Shown here piece by piece: positions 23,793 to 32,288 of a stretch of DNA of 32,288 bases. The stretch is from Chlorobiaceae bacterium (lineage in GTDB: Bacteria > Bacteroidota > Chlorobiia > Chlorobiales > Chlorobiaceae): contig JAAXWL010000021.1 of the NCBI GenBank assembly GCA_013334975.1, positions 1 to 32,288 on the forward strand, written 5' to 3'. Position 1 is the first letter of the stretch, and every line of letters begins with the position of its first letter. Both the position numbers and the translations under genes were made by a program. The notes beneath the pieces are model-generated. The model searched no databases, was not told where the DNA came from, and was given only the letters and a program-made list of their open reading frames with translations.

Positions 23793-26700
23793 ATGATTGA
23801 TGAGTCACAAGCGTTTTCATCGTGCCGGAGTTGCTTTCGCTGCTCTTTCAACACACATTCTAACTGTGCCATGTTTTCCTCACTCCTCGACTCGCTGACT
23901 GATCCTGCTTTCTGCATGGATACTTCTGATCAGTTACTGAATGCAAACAATCAGTTTTTTACTCTTTTCAACATCCCTGCCGAAGGCAATGAAAGTAAAA
24001 ACATAGTAAGCATACTCAGGAGCAATCCCGATACCGGCAGAATAATTGACTCCCTGAAAGAAAAAACCAGTCAAGCGTTCATCAATGGTAAGCCGATCGC
24101 ATTCAGACCCGATGACGAGATTAACGATATTGAGTTAAGCATCATCCCCGCATGTTCATCTGCTGGAGATGTCACCAGTGTGTGTATCGTCATGCATCAT
24201 GTTCCGAAACAAACCAATTCCGGAAAAAAGATCGATGCCATGCTTCACAAGGTTTTCGATCTTGTTCCGGAACCCTCATTCATCATTGAACCTGATGGAT
24301 TGGTCACTACATGGAACGAACAATCTCGTGAGACTATCTTTGGCCTGAGCGAAGAGAGCATGCCCGGCACGAATCTTTTCAGTGCCGTTCATCATGACGA
24401 TGCTTCAGCATTGCGAGAGCGAGTCAGCATGATCCTTGGCCATGATTCTGCACAAATTTTAGAAACGAGATTCCTGCATCAAGCCAGAAACGAGTATCTG
24501 TGGCAATCGGTAACGGCGAGAAGAATCATGATCGACGGCAAACATTTACTCCTTGCTGTCGCTAAAGACATTAACTGCTACAAACAGATAGAGCACTCGC
24601 TGACAGAAAGCGAAAATAAATTCCGGAAACTCTTTGATGGTCATTCAACCATCATGATGCTCATCGACGCCGATACCAGAAAAATCATCGATGCCAATCA
24701 GGCTGCTGCAGCATTTTACGGATGGCCGGTCGAAAAGCTCTGCAACATGCTGATCGATGAGATCACAACAACCTTGCCTGATGTGCTGTTGCAGGAAATA
24801 GAGCTGATCAGAAAATCAAAACAAAGCATGTTTTCTGTTCGACATCGCAAAGCGGATGGCTCCATCAGTGATGTTGATATATCTACCAATCTCATCGACA
24901 TAGCGGGTAGCGATGTCTTCTATTGTATCATTACCGACGTTACTGAACGCAAACGGATAGAAAAGGAGTTGCAGATCAGCCGTTCTCAGCTCGACTTTGC
25001 TCTTCAAAAAAGTCATATCGGCTGGTGGAACATGAACGCCAGGGACGGCACAGCAATCCGGACGCTCGAACATGCCAAGATATTCGGTTATGATTCAACT
25101 CTTTCTGAATGGAGCTACAAACAATTTCTCGATCACGTTATTCCGGAAGATCGTGATACAATCGACGCCATCGTCCGGAAATCGATAAACAAGCAGCAGG
25201 ACTGGCATGTGGAGTGCCGTATTCGCCGAACTGATGGAGAAGAGCGATGGATCATGGTAATCGGGGGGCTTCAGCATGATGATGCCGGAGATGTACTGTG
25301 CATCTCCGGCATCATCATGGATATTACTGAACGTAAAAAAGCAGAAATTGAGATCAAGGAGACAAGGGAAAAATTTGACCTTGCGCTCAAAGCTGCACGA
25401 GCTGGCGTCTGGGAAATGGATATAGTGCACAACAAAGCTGTCTGGTCCAATGAGATTGAACATCTTTTAGGCATTGAACAGCAAGGACCTCACCCCTCAT
25501 TCGATCTCTGGATGAAGGCCATCCATCCGGATGATCGTGAGACCGTCATGCACATCATCTCACAGACCACATGGAAGGCAATGGAATCCAATATGGAGTT
25601 TCGTGTCTGCTGGCCCGACGGATCGATTCACTGGCTTATGTCCCGAGGACAACCCGTATACAACGATAACGGAAAATGGACGGGCTACCTCGGAACCATC
25701 ATCGATATAACCGAACGAAGGGAGCTGCTCGAATCGGTACGCCAGAGCGAGGCCGATTATCGTTCGCTGTTCAATAACATACCCAACGGTTTTGCTTATT
25801 GTCAGATGATCAATGATGGTGAGAGTTTCTGTGACTTTGTTTTCCTCAATATCAATGAAAGGTTTGAAACCCTGACTCGTCTCAGCAATGTCATCGGCAA
25901 GCGGGTGACTGCGGTTATTCCAGGCATCAGGCAATCAGACGAAGCACTCTTCAGACATTTTGAAAGCATCGCACAAAACGGCAAACATGAGCATTTCGAA
26001 TACTATCTGGAAGCACTTGGCGAGTGGTTTTCCGTTTCTGCCTATTGTACAAAGGATAATTATTTCACCATACTGTTCGATGTCATCACTCAACGTAAAG
26101 AGACAGAGAAATCACTGCGTGAAAGTGAACACAAATTCCGTACCATAACCGAGCAGATATCGGAGATCGTTTTTGTCACCGAATTTTCCGGAAATGTCAG
26201 GTACATCTCGCCCTCGATTGAAAAAATCGCCGGCTACCGGCAAGCTGATGTCGTCGGACATAACTTTCTCGAATTTCTGACTGAAGATGAAATACCGAGA
26301 GCGCAGGAAAAATTCATGAACGCCATTTCAAATCATCTGCACTCTGAAGTTTTTGAACTGAAATACAAAAAAAAGGATGGATCGGATCTTTATGGAGAGA
26401 TTGGAGTACGGTACTACCATGAAGAGAGTGATAAAAATTTTTCCGGCCTCATCGGTGTGATTCGAGATATCACCCAGAGAAAAAATGATGAGGCTTTAAA
26501 AAAACAACTCGAGCAGCAACTGCACAAAGCCGAACGACTCGAAACGATCGGCAGACTTGCCGGCAGCATTGCCCATGAATTCAACAATCTGCTCACCCCC
26601 ATTCTCGGATATGCCGAGCTGGGTATGATCAACGCTGCCGAAGAAGAGCCATATCCCGAATATTTCACAGCAATCATGCAGGCTGCTGAACGCGCCAAAC

Positions 26701-27656
26701 ATCTTATTTCACAAATACTGACGTTCAGTAAAGAGGGGGAGAGTACCCCTGCGGTCATCAAAGTGCAATCCATCATCAATGAAGCACTCAAACTGCTTCG
26801 ACCTTCAATTCCAGCCAGCATAACGATTGAACAATCTCTTGACAAGACCTGCCGGAATGTTCTTATCGATCCAACAAAACTCCATCAGGTGATCGTCAAT
26901 CTCTGCACCAACGCATACCAGGCGATCGGAAAAACCGGAGGTATCATCACCATCGACCTCCGTGAGACCATACCTGACCTTGATCTGCTGAAAAAACTCC
27001 CGCGACTGAAGGCAAAAAGCTATATGCAGCTCAGCGTCTCAGACACAGGGACCGGCATGGATAATGCGACTTTAGAGCACATTTTCGAGCCATTCTTCAC
27101 CACCAAACCCATCGACAAGGGTTCCGGACTCGGTCTTTCGGTGGTTCATGGCATCATCACCGGTTATGACGGGGATATTACGGTTGAAAGCAACCCAGGC
27201 AAAGGTACCACATTCCGGGTATTTCTGCCTGTAATCAATCAGGAGGTCGAACATTCAGTATCAGATCAGGTCAGCTCAACAGGCAAAGGCCACATTCTTT
27301 TTGTCGACGACGAACAGGTAATCCTCGATATGGTAACAAAAATGCTCACTAAAATCGGCTTTGATATCTGCGCAATGAAAAAACCGACCGACGCCATCGA
27401 AATCATAAGACAGAATCCTGACCAGTTCGATCTTTTGATTACCGACCTTACCATGCCTGAAATGAACGGACTGGAGCTGGCGACTGAAGTGCACAACAAC
27501 AACCCCGGATTACCGATTATCCTGATGACCGGTTATGGAAAAGACATTGAGAATACCATTTCAATGAATGAACACGGTATCTGCCAGATTCTTAAAAAGC
27601 CGGTCAGATTAGCTGAGCTGGTCTCAACGGTCAATGCTGCTATTACCAGCAATTAA
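23793..27656 (+). CDS. soluble multi-PAS hybrid histidine kinase with receiver domain
   Basis: About 1287 residues from ATG 23793 (aaagaga upstream); a TTG 14 codons earlier is possible. No membrane segment, so it senses a cytoplasmic signal. A Cys cluster C11-x2-C14-x2-C17-x7-C25 opens the protein. Seven PAS/PAC-type modules follow, at about 27-136, 147-266, 274-388, 393-516, 521-642, 652-766 and 778-896; most end in the linker D-[IV]-T-E-R-[KR]. The kinase core has the phospho-His H928 in GSIAHEFNNLLTPILGYAEL, N-box VIVNLCTNAYQAI (about 1034-1046), G1 SVSDTGTGM (D1084) and G2 GSGLGLS (1110-1116). The C-terminal receiver (about 1167-1285) has DDE at 1172-1174, phospho-Asp 1218 in TDLTMPEMNG, T1246 and KKPV. 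No DNA-binding output domain; a partner regulator must be encoded elsewhere. Confidence 0.9.
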   Translation: MIDESQAFSSCRSCFRCSFNTHSNCAMFSSLLDSLTDPAFCMDTSDQLLNANNQFFTLFNIPAEGNESKNIVSILRSNPDTGRIIDSLKEKTSQAFINGKPIAFRPDDEINDIELSIIPACSSAGDVTSVCIVMHHVPKQTNSGKKIDAMLHKVFDLVPEPSFIIEPDGLVTTWNEQSRETIFGLSEESMPGTNLFSAVHHDDASALRERVSMILGHDSAQILETRFLHQARNEYLWQSVTARRIMIDGKHLLLAVAKDINCYKQIEHSLTESENKFRKLFDGHSTIMMLIDADTRKIIDANQAAAAFYGWPVEKLCNMLIDEITTTLPDVLLQEIELIRKSKQSMFSVRHRKADGSISDVDISTNLIDIAGSDVFYCIITDVTERKRIEKELQISRSQLDFALQKSHIGWWNMNARDGTAIRTLEHAKIFGYDSTLSEWSYKQFLDHVIPEDRDTIDAIVRKSINKQQDWHVECRIRRTDGEERWIMVIGGLQHDDAGDVLCISGIIMDITERKKAEIEIKETREKFDLALKAARAGVWEMDIVHNKAVWSNEIEHLLGIEQQGPHPSFDLWMKAIHPDDRETVMHIISQTTWKAMESNMEFRVCWPDGSIHWLMSRGQPVYNDNGKWTGYLGTIIDITERRELLESVRQSEADYRSLFNNIPNGFAYCQMINDGESFCDFVFLNINERFETLTRLSNVIGKRVTAVIPGIRQSDEALFRHFESIAQNGKHEHFEYYLEALGEWFSVSAYCTKDNYFTILFDVITQRKETEKSLRESEHKFRTITEQISEIVFVTEFSGNVRYISPSIEKIAGYRQADVVGHNFLEFLTEDEIPRAQEKFMNAISNHLHSEVFELKYKKKDGSDLYGEIGVRYYHEESDKNFSGLIGVIRDITQRKNDEALKKQLEQQLHKAERLETIGRLAGSIAHEFNNLLTPILGYAELGMINAAEEEPYPEYFTAIMQAAERAKHLISQILTFSKEGESTPAVIKVQSIINEALKLLRPSIPASITIEQSLDKTCRNVLIDPTKLHQVIVNLCTNAYQAIGKTGGIITIDLRETIPDLDLLKKLPRLKAKSYMQLSVSDTGTGMDNATLEHIFEPFFTTKPIDKGSGLGLSVVHGIITGYDGDITVESNPGKGTTFRVFLPVINQEVEHSVSDQVSSTGKGHILFVDDEQVILDMVTKMLTKIGFDICAMKKPTDAIEIIRQNPDQFDLLITDLTMPEMNGLELATEVHNNNPGLPIILMTGYGKDIENTISMNEHGICQILKKPVRLAELVSTVNAAITSN

Positions 27657-27745
27657 AATTGACACAACAGGCGAAAAGCCCCCCTTCTGACCTCCTTCAG
27701 TCCCGACAGAAGTAGTTCGTTACGGCCCGGAAGGCACACGGAGCA

Positions 27746-27782
27746 TAAAATCAGTGAAAAAAGCTTCTCTTTTTTTTCAGAA
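27746..27782 (+). terminator. possible AT-rich terminator after the histidine kinase
   Basis: tgaaaaaag pairs with cttttttttca around the loop cttct (one imperfect pair), followed by gaaaa. Weak because the stem is almost all A-T. Confidence 0.3.
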
Positions 27783-27818
27783 AATTGATGCGGAGCTTAT
27801 GAATTTCCTGATTTTTAT

Positions 27819-27824
27819 TATATT
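27819..27824 (+). promoter_or_regulatory. -10 box before tRNA-Gln
   Basis: TATATT in the context ttatattagcgaactc, almost the same as ttatattagtcaactc before tRNA-Ile2. No good -35 is visible. A leader of only about 6 nt is expected. Confidence 0.4.
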
Positions 27825-27836
27825 AGCGAACTCCAT

Positions 27837-27909
27837 TGAGGAGTGGCCAAATTGGTAAGGCTCCTGATTCTGGATCAGGCAATTCCAGGTTCGAGTCCTG
27901 GCTCCTCAG
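27837..27909 (+). tRNA. tRNA-Gln (CTG)
   Basis: 73 nt, CCA not encoded. Acceptor tgaggag / ctcctca, discriminator G; anticodon loop ttctgga gives CTG at 27870-27872. The T-arm ccaggttcgagtcctgg is regular. Confidence 0.92.
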
Positions 27910-27916
27910 CACTCCG

Positions 27917-27956
27917 AAAGCCTTGTAGCAGAAGATGTTACAAGGCTTTTTCCTTT
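27917..27956 (+). terminator. terminator of tRNA-Gln
   Basis: Perfect 11-bp stem aaagccttgta / tacaaggcttt, 11-nt loop, then tttttcctttt. Confidence 0.88.
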
Positions 27957-28089
27957 TCCCCGATGGGGACGTTCTTCAATAGATGGAGGAACGAATCAAC
28001 GATGACACTTGCAGAATTCGGACAGTCCCAACCTGTCGCTCCCCCTACGTCCAACCCACCCAATTCCCGGTTGGCTCATTATTTCATTA

Positions 28090-28150
28090 GGTACTGGGGA
28101 CTGGGTTTCCCCATTACCTGTTACCTTTTACCCATTCCCTGTTACCCTGG
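28090..28150. repeat. G/C-run repeat, copy 4
   Basis: gtactggggactgggtttcc followed by ccattacctgttacc, cccattccctgttaccc. It lies between tRNA-Gln and the convergent lipoprotein gene. Confidence 0.75.
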
Positions 28151-28186
28151 TGCTCGCTGGGAGTTATTCCGAAAAACCTGGCAGGA

Positions 28187-28226
28187 TAAAAAAAAAGAGA
28201 CAGAGTAGTCTCTGTCTCTTTTAAAA
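28187..28226 (-). terminator. terminator of the lipoprotein gene
   Basis: Minus strand: 10-bp stem agagacagag / ctctgtctct (extended by A-T pairs) with a 4-nt loop, then nine T. Confidence 0.88.
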
Positions 28227-28247
28227 GAAAGTCCCTGGTTAAGGAGC

Positions 28248-28466
28248 TTACTTTTTCTCTTCAGCAGCAGGTGCAGCAGCAGGAGCAGCCTGATCGGCAG
28301 CAGGTGCAGGTGCAGCCTGTTCGGCAGGAGCAGGTGCAGCAGCAGGTGCAGGTGCAGCCTGTTCAGCAGGAGCAGGTGCAGGAGCTTCAGCCGGCTGCTC
28401 AGCTTTCTGGCAACCAACGAAGGAAACCGAGCTCAAGAGGAACAGGAAGACAAAAAGTTTTTTCAT
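28248..28466 (-). CDS. small Ala/Pro-rich lipoprotein
   Basis: A 72-residue protein. Residues 1-18 are a lipoprotein signal peptide with a lipobox-like FVGC, so Cys19 would be lipid-modified. The rest is low-complexity Ala/Pro/Glu/Gln (repeats of PAPAEQAAPAPAA), which should be extended and flexible, and ends AEEKK. The repeats come from two adjacent, almost identical 42-nt units at 28300-28341 and 28342-28382. Function unknown; such short lipoproteins may act as envelope spacers. It is monocistronic with its own terminator. Confidence 0.75.
   Translation of the reverse strand: MKKLFVFLFLLSSVSFVGCQKAEQPAEAPAPAPAEQAAPAPAAAPAPAEQAAPAPAADQAAPAAAPAAEEKK
28300..28382. repeat. two tandem 42-nt units inside the lipoprotein gene
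   Basis: Both units start gcaggtgcaggtgcagcctg and differ at about two positions; 42 nt equals 14 codons, so copy-number change keeps the frame. Confidence 0.8.
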
Positions 28467-28815
28467 GATTCGAATGCAGTTTTGGTTTCAAATAAAACAA
28501 TGTTTCAGCTTGTTCAGCTCTCAAATAATAATCAAAAACACTGATTTTTCAAAAAAACACACTAAGGTCAGAAAGAACAAGTTTTACGTTTGTATTACAA
28601 TGCCTTTTTTAAGGTTTTTCCGTCTCTGAAAATCGGCACCTTTTGGCGACTCAGAAGAAAAAAAAGCCTCCCTCCTGAGCCTGTTACCAGTGCCCCGGAG
28701 GGATTTTCCTGATGGTCACTTCCTGAAGTTTAAGCAACAACCAGATGATGGTGATTACGGATTCCGTATCTCAAACCAGTATCAAGAACACAATCACGGC
28801 TTTCCGAACTCCTGA
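28467..28815. other. intergenic stretch between the lipoprotein and acnB genes
   Basis: AT-rich upstream of the lipoprotein (its promoter side). It holds the probable acnB terminator at 28660-28703 and no gene. Confidence 0.45.
28658..28703 (-). terminator. probable terminator of acnB
   Basis: Minus strand: tccctcc (28703-28697) pairs with ggaggga (28675-28669) around a 21-nt loop, followed by ggcttttttttc. It lies about 110 nt after the acnB stop; the loop is long. Confidence 0.5.
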
Positions 28816-31380
28816 TCAATCAACCAGCATCTGCAACGCTTCCTTGCCGACCTCGTGGAAGTTCAGGTAACGATAGACCTTGGCACTCTCCTTTGACAGC
28901 GAAGCAACAATTTGCATATACTGCTCTTTGTCGGGAAGCTGACCAAGCAGAGCGCATACTGCGGCAAGTTCCGCGGAACCGAGGTACACCTGGGCACCTT
29001 TACCCATGCGGTCATCAAAGTTTCTCGTGCTGGTTGAAAAAACCACGGCATTATCAGCCACGCGCGCCTGGTTGCCCATGCACAGTGAGCAGCCCGGCAC
29101 TTCGGCCCTTGCGCCTGCTGCACCGAAAATCGAGTAGTACCCCTCTTCAGCAAGCTTTTTCAGATCCATCTTGGTCGGCGGAACAACCCAGAGACGTGCT
29201 TTTGCCTGGCCTTTGCCGCGAAGCACTTCACCAAGCGCCCTGAAGTGGCCGATATTGGTCATGCAACTGCCCACAAAAACTTCGTCGATGTTTTTCGGAC
29301 GCTTCGCATCTGCCAGCACCTCACTGAGGGTCGCTACATCGTCAGGATCGTTCGGGCAGGCCAGAATTGGTTCCGTTATTTCACTCATGTTGATCTCGAT
29401 GACCGCTGCATATTCGGCATCGGCATCCGGCTCGAGAAGCTGCGGATTGGCCAGCCACTCCTCCATCTTGCCAATGCGGCGGCGAAGGGTCTCAGCATCA
29501 CCATAGCCCTCTTCGATCATCTGACCGAGCAGTTTGACGTTGGACAGCAGATACTCTCTCACCGGCTCTTTATCGAGGCGTACCGTGCAGGCAGCAGCAC
29601 TACGCTCGGCAGAAGCGTCGGACAGTTCAAATGCCTGCTCGACCTTAAGCTGCGGCAGACCTTCGATTTCGAGCACCTTGCCGGCGAAGATATTCTTTTT
29701 ACCCTTTTTCTCAACGGTCAGCATCCCCTGCCTGATGGCAACGTACGGAATGGCGTTCACAAGATCACGGAGCGTGATGCCTGGCTGAAGTTCGCCTTTG
29801 AATCGCACGAGCACCGACTCTGGCATATTGAGAGGCATGGTGCCCGTCACACCGGCAAAGGCCACGAGACCGGAACCTGCCGGGAAAGAGACCCCGATCG
29901 GAAAGCGGGTATGAGAGTCGCCACCGGTACCAAGGGTATCGGGCAACACCATACGGTTCAGCCAGGTATGGATGACTCCATCGCCCGGCTTGAGCGCAAC
30001 ACCACCACGGCTCATAATAAAATAGGGCAGGCTGCGGTGCATCTGCACATCAGAGGGTTTCGGATAGGCGGCCGTATGGCAGAAGCTCTGCATGAAAAGG
30101 TCAGCGCTGAAGCTGAGTGCAGCAAGCTCCTTGATTTCATCTCTGGTCATAGGGCCGGTGGTGTCCTGCGAACCAACGGTGAGGGTCTCGGCTTCGATAT
30201 ACATGCCGGGACGAACGCCGGCGAGACCACAGGCTTTGCCAACCATTTTCTGGGCGAGGGTATACCCTTTGCCGGTATCGGCAGGCTGGTCGGGGCGACT
30301 GAAAATGGTCTCTTCGCCAAGGCCGAGCACCTTGCGGGCTTTTCGGGTAAGATTGCGACCAATGATCAGGGTGATACGTCCTCCGGCACGGACTTCATCA
30401 GCGAGGGTGTTGGGTTCGAGCGTGAAAGTGGAGACCACTTCACCGTTCTTCTCGATGGTGCCTTTGCCGGGATAGAGGTCGATCACGTCACCCATCTCCA
30501 GCGAGTTTACATCAGCCTGGACTGGCAGAGCGCCGGAATCTTCAGCTGTGTTGAAAAAAATGGGCGCCACAATGCCACCAATCACCACGCCAGCAGTTCG
30601 CTTGTTGGGCACAGCAGGAATATCATTGCCAAGATGCCACTGAACGGAGTTGATACCCGATTTACGGCTCGATCCGGTACCGACGACGTCTCCGACATAG
30701 GCGAGAGGATAACCTTTTTCCTTCAGACTGGCGATAAGAGCGATCGGGTTGTCCATTTTCGAACGAAGCATGCTCAGAGCGTGCATCGGAATGTCGCTGC
30801 GGGTGAAAGCTTCGCTGGCCGGCGAGAGATCATCGGTGTTGGTTTCACCAGCAACCTTGAAGACGGTGAGGGTCATCTTTTCAGGAAGGATCGGCAAGGA
30901 GGTGAACCATTCACCATTCGCCCATGATTCGAGAACCTCTTTGGCATAATGGTTACTCTTTGCAAGTTCGACCACCGTCTCAAATGAATCATAAACCAGC
31001 AGCGTCTTCTTCAGGGCAAGCGCCGCTGCTTCGGCAACGCTGCTGTCGGCGCTGGAGAGTGCATCAACCAGCGGCTTGACGTTGTAACCGCCGAGCATCG
31101 TGCCGAGAATCGTGACCGCCTCGACCGGGTTGATCACCGAGCAGGGTGATTCACCGCGAATGATGGTATCGAGAAACGCTGCTTTTTCGAGAGCGGCATC
31201 ATCCACACCGGGACTGATGTGGTTCACGAACAGATCGAGAAGGTACTCCTGCTCCTGCACCGGACTATCCTTGAGCAGCGCTATCAGCTCGACGGCCTGT
31301 GCGGCGGTCAAGGGAAGCGGCGGAATACCGAGTTGAGCGCGTTCCTCTGTATGGGCGCGATACTGACTGATGAGACTCAT
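28816..31380 (-). CDS. acnB: aconitate hydratase B (also 2-methylisocitrate dehydratase activity in the family)
   Basis: An 854-residue 4Fe-4S enzyme interconverting citrate and isocitrate via cis-aconitate. AcnB domain order is visible: an N-terminal HEAT-like domain ([20 protein letters not shown]), then the swivel domain ([40 protein letters not shown]), then the catalytic domains ([20 protein letters not shown]). Cluster ligands are Cys706 in [13 protein letters not shown] and Cys764/Cys767 in [13 protein letters not shown], matching the spacing of E. coli AcnB. In an autotrophic green sulfur bacterium it would run in the reductive TCA cycle. The start is preceded by tggagatc. It is monocistronic, with a probable terminator downstream. 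Confidence 0.96.
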   Translation of the reverse strand: MSLISQYRAHTEERAQLGIPPLPLTAAQAVELIALLKDSPVQEQEYLLDLFVNHISPGVDDAALEKAAFLDTIIRGESPCSVINPVEAVTILGTMLGGYNVKPLVDALSSADSSVAEAAALALKKTLLVYDSFETVVELAKSNHYAKEVLESWANGEWFTSLPILPEKMTLTVFKVAGETNTDDLSPASEAFTRSDIPMHALSMLRSKMDNPIALIASLKEKGYPLAYVGDVVGTGSSRKSGINSVQWHLGNDIPAVPNKRTAGVVIGGIVAPIFFNTAEDSGALPVQADVNSLEMGDVIDLYPGKGTIEKNGEVVSTFTLEPNTLADEVRAGGRITLIIGRNLTRKARKVLGLGEETIFSRPDQPADTGKGYTLAQKMVGKACGLAGVRPGMYIEAETLTVGSQDTTGPMTRDEIKELAALSFSADLFMQSFCHTAAYPKPSDVQMHRSLPYFIMSRGGVALKPGDGVIHTWLNRMVLPDTLGTGGDSHTRFPIGVSFPAGSGLVAFAGVTGTMPLNMPESVLVRFKGELQPGITLRDLVNAIPYVAIRQGMLTVEKKGKKNIFAGKVLEIEGLPQLKVEQAFELSDASAERSAAACTVRLDKEPVREYLLSNVKLLGQMIEEGYGDAETLRRRIGKMEEWLANPQLLEPDADAEYAAVIEINMSEITEPILACPNDPDDVATLSEVLADAKRPKNIDEVFVGSCMTNIGHFRALGEVLRGKGQAKARLWVVPPTKMDLKKLAEEGYYSIFGAAGARAEVPGCSLCMGNQARVADNAVVFSTSTRNFDDRMGKGAQVYLGSAELAAVCALLGQLPDKEQYMQIVASLSKESAKVYRYLNFHEVGKEALQMLVD

Positions 31381-32175
31381 ATAATGATCTCCATGGTAAA
31401 AATTATGGGTGATAATTCTGATGGTAATGACAGCGAACGGAAAACACTCGGTGGTATCTGCCCTAAAAAAGGCAGAACGTTAAAATAAGCCCGGCACCAA
31501 AGAAATGCAAAACCCCTTTCCCCATGGCCCGCTGGCTTTCCGTACTTTTTCAGGCGAAGGAGCAATATGAGTTAACTATTTCACAGAAAAGAATATCCAG
31601 ACTGATGGCCAGATTTTTCCCCCGGTAACGGGAACACCAGGATTGCGCAGAAATCGGAAGAGAAATGCATCTGAGAAGTCAACGTCTGACCCATACTACC
31701 ATTAAGTTCATTACCCCCAGAAGCGGCCCGAGCGGTTACATCTCATCTTCATCGAATAACGTCATCGTTTTTTCTAACCTATACCGGTGCCATTTTGCTG
31801 ACCCGAATAATCTGACTGGCTCATTCATCAATGAGTTTCTGATTCAACGGGAAGAACAGCGTCCTGTACCTGTTATCCAAATTGATTCATCTTCTGCTCC
31901 AACAACAGAGAATCTTCAGCAACGGATCAACGTCACATAGTATTCGGGTCATCCATCCCAAAGAAACTAATGCACTATTGACGTACTATGATCTCCTTTT
32001 TTCGATTTGGATACCGATACCGATTTGTCAATTATACACTCAACCTCTGTCGTCACTCGAAGTAATGAACATTGGGCTCATGGGACGAAAGAGCATCAGG
32101 ACGATTCTTCCTGAATTTTTTTGTCACTCATCGAGTTTCTGGTTCACCGAGAAAAACGGAGCTCTTTGCTTGTTA
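31381..32175. other. long intergenic stretch between acnB and queA
   Basis: No convincing gene. The Ser/Thr-rich plus-strand frame at 31665-31940 has no recognisable feature. It holds a diverged repeat-like segment at 31815-31880 (catcaatgagtttctgattc) and the repeat copy at 31960-32185. The acnB promoter should lie within the first 150 nt. Confidence 0.45.
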
Positions 32176-32185
32176 TCAAATGATC
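31960..32185 (-). repeat. CGATACC interspersed repeat, copy 3
   Basis: Reverse-oriented partner of the right half of 23262-23580: shared blocks ttgacgtact, cttttttcgatttggatacc, tcaattataca, actcatcgagtttctggtt and ctttgcttgttatc occur in the same order. It runs into the queA stop codon, where similarity ends. Confidence 0.7.
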
Positions 32186-32288
32186 AACATGCTGTCGCCA
32201 TAACTCAGGAAGCGGTAGTCGTTGGCAAGGGCTTCCTGGTATGCCTGTTTCAGTAGTTCCGTTCCGGCAAAGGCTGCGGTTAGCATGA
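32176..32288 (-). CDS. queA: S-adenosylmethionine:tRNA ribosyltransferase-isomerase, C-terminal fragment
   Basis: The last 36 codons of a minus-strand gene cut by the window edge: [20 protein letters not shown], then [16 protein letters not shown] and stop. The Y-R-F-x-S-Y-G-D-x-M-L-I ending is the conserved C-terminus of QueA, which transfers the ribosyl part of SAM to preQ1 in tRNA to make epoxyqueuosine. The stop codon lies at the edge of a CGATACC repeat copy. The start and catalytic part are outside the window. Confidence 0.85.
   Translation of the reverse strand, partial: MLTAAFAGTELLKQAYQEALANDYRFLSYGDSMLII

Noticed and set aside
27700-27735. ggcccggaaggc, reminiscent of the SRP RNA tip (CCGGAAGG)
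   Set aside because: The flanking bases do not form the conserved internal loop (AGCA / GUCA-like) or a long helix; only the 8-nt core matches.
27843-28208. 121-codon plus-strand ORF after the kinase
   Set aside because: It runs through tRNA-Gln, its terminator and a G/C-run repeat; no protein-like features.
29245-30927. 560-codon plus-strand ORF
   Set aside because: It is the antisense shadow of acnB, whose motifs and cluster ligands are complete on the other strand.

Overview
The window looks like chromosomal DNA of a green sulfur bacterium (Chlorobiaceae, Chlorobium-like). This is an inference from gene content: an AcnB-type aconitase, pyruvoyl-dependent arginine decarboxylase, a stand-alone ammonia-dependent NAD synthetase of 277 residues, an mreC-mreD-pbp2 shape operon, PEP-CTERM proteins, and many short intergenic repeats built from CGATACC or ACTGGG units. 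No 16S rRNA or photosynthesis gene is present to prove it.

Layout. 1-315 is the C-terminal end of a large Ca-binding (dockerin/EF-hand-like) secreted protein. 513-1214 (-) is a PEP-CTERM protein with a discoidin-like domain. 1500-3053 (-) is a decayed accessory patch: an unidentified fragment, an XRE antitoxin, its frame-shifted toxin and a possible type III restriction remnant. 3486-5716 (+) encodes a polar amino acid ABC importer in which binding protein and permease are fused, followed by its ATPase. 5897-6496 (-) is a second PEP-CTERM protein. A repeat-rich gap leads to 7223-7969 (-), a secreted S1/P1-nuclease/phospholipase C-like protein, then nadA (-) and a GroES-like co-chaperonin (-). 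9997-16494 (+) is one long run: mreC, mreD, pbp2, an FAD-linked oxidase, smpB and tyrS, with very small gaps or overlaps. pdaD (+) and nadB (+) follow. 19054-21998 (-) is an operon of an EnvC/M23-like protein, a Yip1-like membrane protein and nadE. 22719-23005 holds tRNA-Ile2, tRNA-Glu and tRNA-Arg with a promoter and terminator. 23793-27656 (+) is a soluble hybrid histidine kinase with seven PAS-type modules. tRNA-Gln, a small Ala/Pro-rich lipoprotein (-) and acnB (-) follow, and the right edge cuts the 3' end of queA (-).

How genes work together. nadA, nadB and nadE cover aspartate to iminoaspartate to quinolinate and the last amidation to NAD; nadC and nadD are not here. MreC, MreD, PBP2 and the EnvC-like protein all serve cell-wall growth and shape. 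SmpB and TyrS serve translation. AcnB would act in the reductive TCA cycle if the organism is a green sulfur bacterium.

Most unusual content: (1) a roughly 200-300 bp interspersed intergenic repeat with three diverged copies; (2) a second G/C-run repeat at the 3' ends of genes, supplying one stop codon; (3) a Cys cluster at the N-terminus of the multi-PAS kinase; (4) a structured, terminator-like element upstream of the GroES-like gene; (5) a decayed toxin-antitoxin/restriction patch. I did not find a clear intact new defence or biosynthetic system.
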